Assembly: GCA_902363835.1 (NCBI GenBank)
Contig: CABJBM010000026.1
Span: forward strand, 23,285 to 87,284
Length of the DNA stretch: 64,000 bases
Direction: 5' to 3'
Source: Lachnospiraceae bacterium
GTDB lineage: Bacteria > Bacillota > Clostridia > Lachnospirales > Lachnospiraceae
Below, in pieces: positions 9,358 to 18,298 of this stretch. A program made the translations under genes and the position numbers. The notes under the pieces are model-generated. The model did not search any database, was not told where the DNA came from, and saw nothing but the letters and a program-made list of their open reading frames with translations. How positions within the stretch are numbered: position 1 is the stretch's first letter; each line of letters begins with the position of its first letter.

Positions 9358-10655
9358 TCAATTCCCCGGAATCTCCAGCTAAATAAAACAGCACGGAAAA
9401 TCCAGTCAATAAACATTCCATACCACACGCCCATTACACCTGTATTCATCATGCGGACAAAGAAATAAACAAAGGCGATCCGGAACAGCCACATGGAGAA
9501 TATGGATACCACCATGGTAAATTTGGCATCCATGGAAGCTCTTAAGGCATAGGGAATGGTAAAGGCTAAGGGCCATACGATCATTGCATAGCTGTGAGCC
9601 ACCACCATTTTAGCCGATATTTCCGCCGCCTCTCCTGAAAGGTTGTAAACGGAAACAAGCTGGTCCGAAAATATCACCATGACTGCACACAGAACAAAAA
9701 GAATCCCGTAATTGGCTCTAACTAAAAGCCTGGTGTACCGCTTTGCCTCTTTTTTCTCCCCCGCGCCTACGCACTGACCCACAATGGTGATCAGGCCCAG
9801 ACCTATGGCATTTCCCGGCAGATACAAAAGCGTCACCAGGTTGGAGGCCACCGCATAGCTGGCAATTGCAGCCGTTCCCAGGGAGGAAACCAGGCTTTGT
9901 AGGGCAAGCTTTCCAAACTGAAACATACCGCTTTCTAAGCCGTTTGGAATGCCGATGGACAGGATCTTTTTGATCATGGGCAGATTGGGCTTAAGCTCCG
10001 CCAGACGGTTGATCCTCACAGTGTTGTTAGGATTCTGAATGAGAAAGAGCATCAGCACCGCAGCTGCCACACGGCTGAACAAGGTGGGCCAGGCAAGACC
10101 GGACACCCCCATATGAAGGCCGTATACGCAGACTGCATTTCCTATGACATTGACCGTATTGATCACCAGAGAGACTGCCATGGAGGCCTTGGAATTTCCC
10201 ATGGACCGGAACAGGGCCGCACAGGAATTATAGACTGCAACAAAGGGATAGGACAAGGCTGTGATCCAGAAATAAACCACGGCAGCGCTCATGACATCCC
10301 CATCCACGTTGCCGAAAATAGCCTTTAACAGGCTTCCCCTGCCGGCCAGGGCAATGAGGGTGACAAGCACTGACAAAACAGTGGTGACTCCAAGGAGCTG
10401 CCCTGCTGCCCTGCAGGCATTCTCTGACTGCTTTTTCCCCAGATACTGGGAGGATATGACCGCCCCTCCCGTAGCCAATGCCGCCAGCATCTGTATGATC
10501 AGGATGTTGATGGATTCCACCAGGGAAACTCCGGAAACAGAAGCCTCTCCCACGGCGGCGGCCATCACCACATTCACCATTCCCACCAGGACGATCAATA
10601 TCTGTTCCACGATCAAAGGAGCCAGCAGCTTCAGTAAATCTTTTCTAGTAAACAT
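9333..10655 (-). CDS. MATE family efflux transporter
   Basis: A 440-residue polytopic membrane protein with about 12 hydrophobic segments in two homologous halves, opening LLKLLAPLIVEQILIVLVGMVNVVMAA, typical of multidrug and toxin extrusion transporters that use Na+ or H+ gradients. The substrate cannot be told from sequence. AGAGG seven bases ahead of the ATG supports the start. It follows the oxidoreductase gene by 15 bases, suggesting one transcript. The last codons form one arm of the terminator. Confidence 0.9.
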   Translation of the reverse strand: MFTRKDLLKLLAPLIVEQILIVLVGMVNVVMAAAVGEASVSGVSLVESINILIIQMLAALATGGAVISSQYLGKKQSENACRAAGQLLGVTTVLSVLVTLIALAGRGSLLKAIFGNVDGDVMSAAVVYFWITALSYPFVAVYNSCAALFRSMGNSKASMAVSLVINTVNVIGNAVCVYGLHMGVSGLAWPTLFSRVAAAVLMLFLIQNPNNTVRINRLAELKPNLPMIKKILSIGIPNGLESGMFQFGKLALQSLVSSLGTAAIASYAVASNLVTLLYLPGNAIGLGLITIVGQCVGAGEKKEAKRYTRLLVRANYGILFVLCAVMVIFSDQLVSVYNLSGEAAEISAKMVVAHSYAMIVWPLAFTIPYALRASMDAKFTMVVSIFSMWLFRIAFVYFFVRMMNTGVMGVWYGMFIDWIFRAVLFSWRFRGIEKRAVSVS

Positions 10656-10670
10656 TTCGTTTCCTCTTTA

Positions 10671-11651
10671 TCATACCTCAAACGGATAGCGGATTCCCCA
10701 TTGCCTTCTCAGCTCATCCATGACCTTCATAATGGCCAGCGTTGTCTTATGAGGCATCTGGGGGCACTGGGTCCAGCCATTTCTGATGGCTTCCCCGCTG
10801 GCTTGGATCTGATATTCATATCCGGAGATCTGCTTTGGCTGGAGATGAGTTTCCACCAGCTGCCGTTTGGCGTCATAGACCCGGATTGTTTCAAAATTAT
10901 TGACATTTTCAACTACAATATATCCCTTGGTTCCATATATGATTCCCAGGCGGTCGGACAGCACCCGCAGGGAACTGTTTAAAATTGCCATCTTTCCTTC
11001 CGGGTAACACAGGGTAATGCTGTTCTGGGCATCCACTCCGCTGTCTGTTTTGATCACACTGGACTGGATGTCTGAAATCTCATCGCCAAAAACAATGGAA
11101 GCGAAATTAAGGGTATATACCCCCACATCAAGAAGGGCGCCGCCTGCAAGCTCCGGCCTTATAAGGCGGGGCCTGTGAGAAACCAGATAACAGAGATTTG
11201 CCGTAAGAGTCATTGGCTCTCCGATGACGCCTGAGTTTAAAACCTCTTTCAGGGTCTTTGCCATGGGCATATAGCGCACCCACATTGCTTCCGTTATCAT
11301 GAGGTTTTTTTCCTCTGCCAGATCGGTCATTTCCTTTGCCTGGGCATAGTTGGCTGCAAAAGCCTTTTCACAGAGAACATGCTTTCCATTTTCCAGGCAC
11401 AGCTTTGCATTGCTGTAATGCTCGGAATGAGGTGTGGCAATATAGATCAGTTGGATATCCGGATCCTTTGCAAGATCCTCATAAGAGCCATAAGCCCTTT
11501 CTATGGAAAAACGCGCCGCAAATTCTTCCGCTTTTTCCAGACTTCTGGATCCGGCTCCCATAAGAGCTACCTGCGGCATTTTAAGCATTGTATTTGCCAG
11601 CACAGATGCGATCCCACCTGTTCCCATGATTCCGATTTTTAACGCTTCCAT
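10671..11651 (-). CDS. Gfo/Idh/MocA family oxidoreductase
   Basis: A 326-residue NAD(P)-dependent dehydrogenase of the glucose-fructose oxidoreductase family. The N-terminal Rossmann fold shows GIMGTGGIA (about 7-15), and the LCEKAFAAN segment (about 94-102) carries the conserved EK with the likely catalytic lysine. Overall layout recalls dihydrodiol dehydrogenase-like members, but the substrate is unknown. GGAGG precedes the ATG. It shares its family with the gene at 27349-28323, and the MATE gene follows 15 bases downstream. Confidence 0.88.
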   Translation of the reverse strand: MEALKIGIMGTGGIASVLANTMLKMPQVALMGAGSRSLEKAEEFAARFSIERAYGSYEDLAKDPDIQLIYIATPHSEHYSNAKLCLENGKHVLCEKAFAANYAQAKEMTDLAEEKNLMITEAMWVRYMPMAKTLKEVLNSGVIGEPMTLTANLCYLVSHRPRLIRPELAGGALLDVGVYTLNFASIVFGDEISDIQSSVIKTDSGVDAQNSITLCYPEGKMAILNSSLRVLSDRLGIIYGTKGYIVVENVNNFETIRVYDAKRQLVETHLQPKQISGYEYQIQASGEAIRNGWTQCPQMPHKTTLAIMKVMDELRRQWGIRYPFEV

Positions 11652-11754
11652 CGTTTAAACCTCCATGCTTTTTTCATTTCCTGCCTTCAGTATAGCACAT
11701 CAAAACAGCCTGTACAATCACTCTTTTGGCAGGCCCAGGCAGGCATTCTATTTA

Positions 11755-12642
11755 TCATTCCTGCTCCATCCTCCGGACCAGCTCAATAAATGCCTTCATC
11801 TCTCTGCTGACCCATTTATCCTTGTGATAAACCATCTGCCTCCAGGTCTGTAAATGAAAATCCTTCATTTTAAGAGGTGTTAAAATTCCGTCCTCAATAT
11901 CCCTTGAAATGGTGAATTCCGGCAGAAAGGAGATCCCGGCATTGCTGCGAAGCAGCTTGATGATAAATTCCGTGTTGCCGATCTCCAGAAAGGGGTAAAC
12001 CTTTTTTCCGCATGAGGCCAGATGCTGCTCCAGCATAAACCGGTAACTGGCATCCTTTTCCGTAAGAAGCATTGGCTGTGAAATGACCTGATCCATGGTA
12101 AGACCGGTTTCCATTGCAAAAGGGTGATTTTTCGATGCGGCAAAAATAATGCTTTCAGGCTTTTCCATCACTCTCACCCATTTTGCATCATACATGGGCT
12201 TATCAAGGAAATACACCAGGTCAATGGTATTGTGATTCATCATATTAAGAAGCACATTGGGAGAATCCACTATAATGCTTACGTTGACCTGGGGGTAAAG
12301 GCGGTGGAACTCCTGAATCAGAGGAGGAAACAAGGTGGAACAGATGGACTCTATGGTCCCGATGACCAGCCTTCCCGTAAGCTCCGAGGATACGGATAAA
12401 ATATTTTTTACATGGGTTAAATTCCTCACCACCTCAGCCGCATATTCATAGAAGGTTTCCCCTTCATGGGTCAGAGTCGTCTTCTTCCCTATGCGGTCAA
12501 ACAAATGGACGTTTAATTCCTTTTCCAGCTGCTTGATCTGCACGGTAACCGCGGCCTGGGAATACCCCAGCTGTTCCGCTGCCCTGCAAAAGCTTTTCTT
12601 GTTTGCCACCTCTAAAAATGTCTTTATTTCCCGCAGCTCCAT
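11755..12642 (-). CDS. LysR family transcriptional regulator
   Basis: The 295-residue protein opens MELREIKTFLEVANKKSFCR, continues with the AAEQLGYSQAAVTVQIKQLE winged-helix, and has a LysR substrate-binding domain from about 90. The ORF reaches 24 codons further upstream, but AAGGG and the canonical MELRE start favour 12642. It is divergent from the cysteine desulfidase-like gene with about 170 bases between the two starts, the usual arrangement for a LysR protein controlling its neighbour. The inducer is unknown. Confidence 0.9.
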   Translation of the reverse strand: MELREIKTFLEVANKKSFCRAAEQLGYSQAAVTVQIKQLEKELNVHLFDRIGKKTTLTHEGETFYEYAAEVVRNLTHVKNILSVSSELTGRLVIGTIESICSTLFPPLIQEFHRLYPQVNVSIIVDSPNVLLNMMNHNTIDLVYFLDKPMYDAKWVRVMEKPESIIFAASKNHPFAMETGLTMDQVISQPMLLTEKDASYRFMLEQHLASCGKKVYPFLEIGNTEFIIKLLRSNAGISFLPEFTISRDIEDGILTPLKMKDFHLQTWRQMVYHKDKWVSREMKAFIELVRRMEQE

Positions 12643-12746
12643 ACCAACATCCCTTTCTTCTGTCAATTTAAAAATATTAAACGTTATCTTAAAAACATTA
12701 AATTTTACTTCCATGCCTTTCTATGGTACATTATAACCAACAGGAA

Positions 12747-12787
12747 ATCAATGCTTATTTACAAACAGTCTTTGAAAAATCATTGAT
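12747..12787. promoter_or_regulatory. Inverted repeat in the LysR/cyuA divergent region
   Basis: ATCAATG (12747-12753) and CATTGAT (12781-12787) are perfect inverted copies 27 bases apart, just ahead of the plus-strand gene. They could be half-sites for the divergent LysR protein, but the spacing is longer than the usual T-N11-A box. Confidence 0.25.
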
Positions 12788-12813
12788 ACTTTTAGAAAGG
12801 AATTGATGTTCAT

Positions 12814-14088
12814 ATGGAAAAGGCAAATGATAAATACCAGGCCTATGTGCAGATATTGAAGGAAGAACTGGTTCCCGCCATGGGTTGTACCGAACCCATT
12901 GCCCTGGCTTATGCCGCCGCATTAGCCAGAAAAACCCTGGGTGAAATACCTGACAGAGTGATCGTGGCCGCCAGCGGAAGCATTATTAAGAACGTGAAAT
13001 CCGTGATTGTTCCCAACACAGGCCATTTAAAGGGCATCCCTGCGGCAGTGGCGGCAGGAATCGTGGCAGGAGATCCGGAAAAAGAGCTGGAGGTCATTGC
13101 AGGGGCCTCACCGGAGCACATTGTGAAAATGAGAGAATTTATGGAAGAAAAGGAGATCACGGTAGAACACCTGGACAATGGACTCTGCTTTGATATCCTT
13201 GTTACCCTGTATAAAGGCGCTTCCTACAGCAGAGTGCGCATTGCCGATTATCACACGAACATCGTTCTCATTGAAAAGGATGGGATCATCGTGAAGCAGG
13301 GAGAGGCTGCTTTGGAAAAAGAACCTCTCACTGACCGGAGCCTGCTGAACATGGAGGATATCTGGGACTTTATCAATTCGGTGGATATTTCTGACATCAG
13401 GGAAATTCTGGACCGCCAGATCCGTTACAACTGGGCCATTGCAGAGGAAGGGATTAAGGAAAACTATGGAGCCAACATCGGCAAGGTGCTTCTTAAGAAC
13501 TCCGGGAATGACCTGTCCGTTAAGGCAAAGGCCATGGCTGCGGCTGGCTCTGATGCCCGGATGAACGGCTGCGGGCTGCCTGTCATCATCAATTCAGGAA
13601 GCGGCAATCAGGGAATCACCGTTTCCGTTCCTGTCATCGTATATGCAAAGGAATTAAAGGTCAGCGAGGAAAAAATGTACCGGGCTTTGGCCTTATCCAA
13701 TTTAGCTGCCATTCACCAGAAGACACCCATCGGCCGGTTATCCGCCTACTGCGGAGCCGTTAATGCAGGAGCCGGCGCCGGGGCTGGAATCGCCTACCTC
13801 TGCGGAGGCGGCTATGAGGAAGTCATTCATACCATAGTCAATGCCCTTGCCATTGTTTCAGGAATTGTATGCGACGGAGCAAAATCCTCCTGCGCGGCAA
13901 AGATCGCTTCTTCCATAGAAGCCGGAATATTGGGCTATAATATGTACATGCAGGGACAGCAGTTTCTGGATGGGGACGGAATCGTCACCAAAGGTGTGGA
14001 AGCCACCCTTAGAAACGTTGGCAGATTGGGGAAAATAGGAATGAAAGGGACCAACGAGGAAATTATCCGCATCATGATAGGGCAATAG
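12814..14088 (+). CDS. UPF0597/CyuA family L-cysteine desulfidase-like protein
   Basis: A 424-residue member of the UPF0597 (YhaM/CyuA) family, often annotated as serine dehydratase alpha-family. Characterised relatives split cysteine into pyruvate, ammonia and sulfide using an Fe-S cluster. Seen here are MGCTEPIALAYAAA near the N-terminus, NGCGLPVIINSGSGNQG in the middle, and CGGG and CDGAKSSCAAK cysteines near the C-terminus, which fit cluster ligation. The assignment to cysteine is by family. AAGGA lies about 11 bases before the ATG. The divergent LysR gene is the likely regulator. Confidence 0.85.
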   Translation: MEKANDKYQAYVQILKEELVPAMGCTEPIALAYAAALARKTLGEIPDRVIVAASGSIIKNVKSVIVPNTGHLKGIPAAVAAGIVAGDPEKELEVIAGASPEHIVKMREFMEEKEITVEHLDNGLCFDILVTLYKGASYSRVRIADYHTNIVLIEKDGIIVKQGEAALEKEPLTDRSLLNMEDIWDFINSVDISDIREILDRQIRYNWAIAEEGIKENYGANIGKVLLKNSGNDLSVKAKAMAAAGSDARMNGCGLPVIINSGSGNQGITVSVPVIVYAKELKVSEEKMYRALALSNLAAIHQKTPIGRLSAYCGAVNAGAGAGAGIAYLCGGGYEEVIHTIVNALAIVSGIVCDGAKSSCAAKIASSIEAGILGYNMYMQGQQFLDGDGIVTKGVEATLRNVGRLGKIGMKGTNEEIIRIMIGQ

Positions 14089-14141
14089 GATAGAGACTGA
14101 AAGAACTTCTCATAAAATTCCATAACAGTTTTATTATGCAG

Positions 14142-14184
14142 AAAAGACAGCAACTTCGGATATATCCGGTAATTGCTGTCTTTT
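14142..14184. terminator. Terminator between cyuA-like gene and celF
   Basis: AAAAGACAGCAA (14142-14153) pairs with TTGCTGTCTTTT (14173-14184), with a further CGGA/TCCG pair inside. A and T runs flank both sides, so it could end both convergent genes. Confidence 0.8.
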
Positions 14185-14349
14185 AGGTGTATATGAACTT
14201 TGTTATTTATCAATCTTGAAAGGATCTCCATACATTTTTCAAGCAAGAGGTTTGTCTGAGGAATGATTTTTTCTTTCAGGAATTTTCTGTGCCGGAAACC
14301 AGTTCCATTGCTGTTTCTTTTCCGGGTCTTTCAAAGGAATCCCTTGAAC

Positions 14350-15669
14350 TTATTGGAAGAAATTTGGGAGATGCTTTTTATGTGCCTCCAATAATTCCTC
14401 CATTACCTGTTTTGCTACGTTTCCGCTGGTAATCAGCGGATTCATCATAAAGGCTTGTAACAATGTACCTCTGTCCCCTGTAACAGCAGCTTCAATGGTC
14501 AGCTCTTCCATTGATTTCATTAATTGCAGCAATCCTCTTTCCTGAGGTTTAAAGCTTCCGAAATTATAAGGAACCGGCCCTTTTCCTGTTAAAGTGCAAG
14601 TAACTTCAACTGCACAATCGTCAGGCAAGTCTTTTATAGTACCGTTATTTCGGGTACTAACAGTCATGATTGTTCTTTTATCATTATAGATTGATGTGAT
14701 TGTTTCACAAGCTGCATCACTATATCTGGCTCCGCCGCGTTGTTCTAGCTGTTTTGGTTTATAATTCAGATCCGGATCCTTATATAATTCATATAATTCA
14801 GCTTCAATTTTTTTGACCTTTTCTGCCCGTGTTCCATTGTTTTTAAAGTCTTCCAATTCCTCAGCCAGCATTTTATCCGTATAGTAATAGTAATTATGAT
14901 AGGGACATGGAACCATATGTAGATTTTCTACCTGTTCAAAAATCAATTGATTATCCTTAATATTTGCAACAATTGAATTTGTTCCCCCACTTCCATACAT
15001 CTTTTTTATGAGCTCATCCGTCCGGTCAACACCTTTTTTATCAACCACAGTGTGCCAGTGCAGATGATTAATCCCTGCAAACTGGAAAAATAAGTCTGAC
15101 GGATCTTCACCAAGGATTGCAGCTTCTTCATAAACAGCATTAACGGGAATATTACACAAACCGACAACCTTGTTCCAATTACCATATCTTAAAACAGCTT
15201 CCGTGACCATACCGGAAGGATTTGTGAAATTAATTAACCAGGCTTCAGGGCACAGTTCCTTCATCTCATCTACAATTCCCAAAATCACCGGAATGGTTCG
15301 CAATGCCTTAAAAATACCCCCGGCACCGTTGGTTTCCTGACCAATTAATCCATGGCTTAAGGGAATACGCTCATCTAAAATACGTGCATCCAATAATCCG
15401 ACCCGCAGCTGTGTGGTAACGAAATCCGCTGCTTTTAAGGCCTCACGCCGGTCTAAAGTCAGGTAAACCTTACAGTCAATTCCCGCTGCTTTTACCATGC
15501 GCTTAGCCATTTCTCCCACAATTTCCAACTTGTGTTTACCTTCTTCAATATCCACCAACCACAATTCGCTTATGGGAAATTCATCATATCTTTTAATAAA
15601 TCCTTCTACTAATTCCGGTGTATAGCTGGATCCTCCGCCAATCGTTACAACTTTAAGCTTTTTGGGCAT
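14350..15669 (-). CDS. celF: 6-phospho-beta-glucosidase, GH4 family
   Basis: Cleaves phosphorylated cellobiose-type disaccharides delivered by the PTS, using NAD+ and a divalent metal. The 439-residue protein shows the N-terminal nucleotide-binding VTIGGGSSYTPEL, INFTNPSG (146-153), the metal-ligand cysteine in LCNIPV (C172) and the metal-ligand histidine in INHLHW (H202), all GH4 hallmarks. GGAGG sits ahead of the ATG. It is the last gene of the PTS operon, 17 bases after the IIC gene. Specificity for cellobiose over related beta-glucosides is inferred. Confidence 0.93.
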   Translation of the reverse strand: MPKKLKVVTIGGGSSYTPELVEGFIKRYDEFPISELWLVDIEEGKHKLEIVGEMAKRMVKAAGIDCKVYLTLDRREALKAADFVTTQLRVGLLDARILDERIPLSHGLIGQETNGAGGIFKALRTIPVILGIVDEMKELCPEAWLINFTNPSGMVTEAVLRYGNWNKVVGLCNIPVNAVYEEAAILGEDPSDLFFQFAGINHLHWHTVVDKKGVDRTDELIKKMYGSGGTNSIVANIKDNQLIFEQVENLHMVPCPYHNYYYYTDKMLAEELEDFKNNGTRAEKVKKIEAELYELYKDPDLNYKPKQLEQRGGARYSDAACETITSIYNDKRTIMTVSTRNNGTIKDLPDDCAVEVTCTLTGKGPVPYNFGSFKPQERGLLQLMKSMEELTIEAAVTGDRGTLLQAFMMNPLITSGNVAKQVMEELLEAHKKHLPNFFQ

Positions 15670-15686
15670 AGCAAATTCCTCCGTAA

Positions 15687-16955
15687 TTAATCTTCAGCTG
15701 CTGCTGCAATTTCAGCTGTTTCACCTCTTTGATTTTCACTTTCTAACATCTGTTTTTCAGCTATTTTGAAAAATGGCATATAAATGGCTACAGCAATGAC
15801 AATTTCAACCCCTGACCAGACAGCAGCCCTTATGTCCCAGCCTGTAGCCATTAAAGGCCCAATAATCGGAGGCATTGTCCAGGGAACCATCATCATGGGT
15901 TTGCCAACCAGTCCAATGGACATAAGAAAATAACTGCTGGCAGCTAATACTAAGGGAATCAGGATAAAAGGAATCATCATCAATGGATTCATGATAATGG
16001 GAAATCCAAAAATTACCGGTTCATTTATCTCAAAAATCGAACCTGGCAAAGCTATCTTTCCCAATTCCTTATAGGTTTTTGATCTTGAGGAAATCATTAA
16101 AAGAACCAAAGTTAATGTGGCTCCTGTTCCGCCTACATTGACAAACAGGCTGGAAAACCCAGAAGCAGTGATATAAGGAAGTGCTTCTCCTTTGGCATAA
16201 GCAGAAGCATTTGCTGCAACAAAAGCTAAAAATATCGGATCTGCAACACCTTCTAATGTCATATCCCCATGAATACCTGCACACCACAATAAACTCACCA
16301 AAAATGTATAAAGCAAAATTCCAGGCAGACTATTTAATGCATGAAGCAAAGGTGAAAAGATACCTTGAATAAATTCAGTAATATTAAAATGCAACGGAAC
16401 GCGAATGGTCCAAAACAGCAATAAGATCAGCATTGCGGGAATCAAAGAAACAAAGGAATTGCTTACTGCCGGCGGCACACCGTCAGGCAGTTTAAATACC
16501 CAATTCTTTTTAATACAGAAATGATAAATTTCGGTAGTAACAATACCTGCAATAATTGCGGTAAACAGCCCTGAAGAATCAAAACCCGCAGGATCAATGA
16601 CAAAGCTGTCCGACAGCTGAGTGGTAATAAAAGCCATGACTGATAAGGCTGCACCTGAAACAGCATCAAGCTCATAACTTTTACTTAGCTCATAACCAAT
16701 TCCAATTGCTGCTAAAAGTGATATAATACCGAATGAAACACTGACAGCAGCATTAATCATATTTTCATAAGGTGCTAAAAAATTAGTCCAGCTTTCAATG
16801 GGAATATTTCCTATAATAAGAAATATACTTCCGCTTATGATCGCAGGTAAAGTTAAGGTTAAACCATTACGTATGGCCACTAAATGCCTTTGACTTCCTA
16901 ATTTCGTCAGCGGCGGTATAATTGTGTCTTGCAACCAATTCATCAATTTATCCAT
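15687..16955 (-). CDS. celB: PTS cellobiose/lichenan-type permease, EIIC
   Basis: A 422-residue membrane component of a lactose/cellobiose-family PTS that imports the sugar while it is phosphorylated. About ten hydrophobic segments start after the amphipathic opening LMNWLQDTIIPPLTKLGSQR. Conserved stretches include NVGGTGATLTLVLLM and the substrate-site loop FEINEPVIFGFPIIMNP. A G-rich ribosome site precedes the ATG. It lies between the IIB gene and celF. Confidence 0.93.
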   Translation of the reverse strand: MDKLMNWLQDTIIPPLTKLGSQRHLVAIRNGLTLTLPAIISGSIFLIIGNIPIESWTNFLAPYENMINAAVSVSFGIISLLAAIGIGYELSKSYELDAVSGAALSVMAFITTQLSDSFVIDPAGFDSSGLFTAIIAGIVTTEIYHFCIKKNWVFKLPDGVPPAVSNSFVSLIPAMLILLLFWTIRVPLHFNITEFIQGIFSPLLHALNSLPGILLYTFLVSLLWCAGIHGDMTLEGVADPIFLAFVAANASAYAKGEALPYITASGFSSLFVNVGGTGATLTLVLLMISSRSKTYKELGKIALPGSIFEINEPVIFGFPIIMNPLMMIPFILIPLVLAASSYFLMSIGLVGKPMMMVPWTMPPIIGPLMATGWDIRAAVWSGVEIVIAVAIYMPFFKIAEKQMLESENQRGETAEIAAAAED

Positions 16956-16985
16956 TTTTATTTCCCCCTTAATTTTGTACCGACA

Positions 16986-17288
16986 CTAGTCGCCCAAAGC
17001 TTTTTTGACCTGGGCAATAACCTTGGCGCCGTTCATGGTGCCATATACCTGCATATCAATGCATTCAATGATTTTGCCCGGACAGTCCTTTTCCACCTTC
17101 TCCTTGCTGAAACGAACCTGGGGCCCCAACAATATGATATCTGCATCCGGTCCTTTCTCCTTGGTGCTTGCAAGCGCATAGGCATTGATTTTGCAGTCAT
17201 AATTTTCTTTTGCTGCAGCCTCTTTCATCTTATGGACCAGAAGGCTGGTGGACATTCCTGCCGCACAAAACAAAACAATGTTTCTCAT
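16986..17288 (-). CDS. celA: PTS cellobiose-type EIIB
   Basis: The 100-residue cytoplasmic phosphocarrier starts MRNIVLFCAAGMSTSLL; Cys8 in the FCAAGMSTS loop is the residue phosphorylated in this family. The ILLGPQVRF segment is also typical. AGGAGG precedes the ATG. It passes phosphate from EIIA (just upstream) to the sugar bound in EIIC (downstream). Confidence 0.95.
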   Translation of the reverse strand: MRNIVLFCAAGMSTSLLVHKMKEAAAKENYDCKINAYALASTKEKGPDADIILLGPQVRFSKEKVEKDCPGKIIECIDMQVYGTMNGAKVIAQVKKALGD

Positions 17289-17313
17289 AAATGACCTCCT
17301 TTCTATGAATGAA

Positions 17314-17616
17314 TTATTTATTTCTTAAAATATCAATTATTTCCTTGCACAGATCCATGACTGTCATGGCATTCATCAGATGATCCTGAGCATGAACCAT
17401 TAAAAGTCCAACTTCTGCTTTTTTGCCGTTTAACTCATTTTGGATCATTTCCGTCTGGACCTCATGTGCTTCCTGAATCGTCTTTTCTGCATCCTCCATC
17501 AGCTGGTCCGCATGTTTAAAATCACCGTTTTTGGCTGAACGCAGCGCTTCAATCGCACTGCTTCTGGCATTCCCTCCGCAGACCACAAGCTTCATAACAA
17601 TCATTTCAATATCCAT
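17314..17616 (-). CDS. celC: PTS lactose/cellobiose-type EIIA
   Basis: The 100-residue, mostly helical phosphocarrier has VVCGGNARSSAIEAL near the N-terminus and LLMVHAQDHLMNAMT near the C-terminus; His75 is the likely phosphorylation site by family comparison. The ORF can start at a GTG two codons upstream (17622), but AGAGG is better spaced for the ATG at 17616. First gene of the IIA-IIB-IIC-celF operon. Confidence 0.94.
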   Translation of the reverse strand: MDIEMIVMKLVVCGGNARSSAIEALRSAKNGDFKHADQLMEDAEKTIQEAHEVQTEMIQNELNGKKAEVGLLMVHAQDHLMNAMTVMDLCKEIIDILRNK

Positions 17617-17622
17617 TCCCAC

Positions 17623-18231
17623 ACTGCCTCTCTTAATCTGTAGTTATGAATTTCACAAAGGTAATAAGGTAAGCCGCAGGGTGAAAAACATCTCCCATCC
17701 AGATCTCCGGTATGCTTGGTTTACCTGCCAAACTCATAATTACCTCATGCTGATATTATCCGTATTATTTCTATTTTTTTGTTTCCTTCTCCCTCTGCTG
17801 GCTGCAAGTACAATTAAAAAAGATAACCTACCCTTTCATCACTTCCCCATCTTCCCCGTATATAGCGGGAATTACTTTTTAACCTGAATATTTTCTATAT
17901 CTCCCCGCCTGTCTGCATGAGTGGGAAAATTCTGTGAAATGTTCAGGGAATATTGTGCATGATTGATATTTTAACAAGTGCTCTCAGCACTTATCTATTG
18001 CACATTCACATATTATCATATTTATTTCCAGAACTCCACGCCGCCTTTTTCCATTTTCATAATGGCACCCCTTTCCTCCCATTTTCCACAATGAGTTTTC
18101 ATAGCTTCATCTATAGGGATCGGGAGGATTATGTTGCCGGGGCTGCAAACGTTGTTGGCAAAATCTTTTGACTGGTATAAAGGCATGGTGGAAGCCAATG
18201 GTTCCAGCCTCTTTACCAAAGAATTCTCCCG
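17623..18231. other. Long leader between PTS operon and its regulator
   Basis: About 600 bases without a firm gene. It contains the perfect palindrome AAGTGCTCTCAGCACTT at 17976-17992, a likely operator or small hairpin. From 18190 down to 18022 on the minus strand there is a coding-like stretch (MPLYQSKDFANNV... ending GGVEFWK) with no ribosome site at its first start and its upstream end beside a terminator. I do not recognise the peptide; it may be a gene remnant. Confidence 0.4.
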
Positions 18232-18273
18232 AAAAAAAGACGTGTGCAAAATGATTATGGCTTTGCACACGTC
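18232..18273 (-). terminator. Terminator of the PRD regulator gene
   Basis: On the minus strand GACGTGTGCAAA pairs perfectly with TTTGCACACGTC and is followed by seven T, 26 bases past the regulator stop. Regulator and PTS operon are therefore probably separate transcripts. Confidence 0.9.
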
Positions 18274-18298
18274 CTGCTATTATTTTTACACCCTTCCC

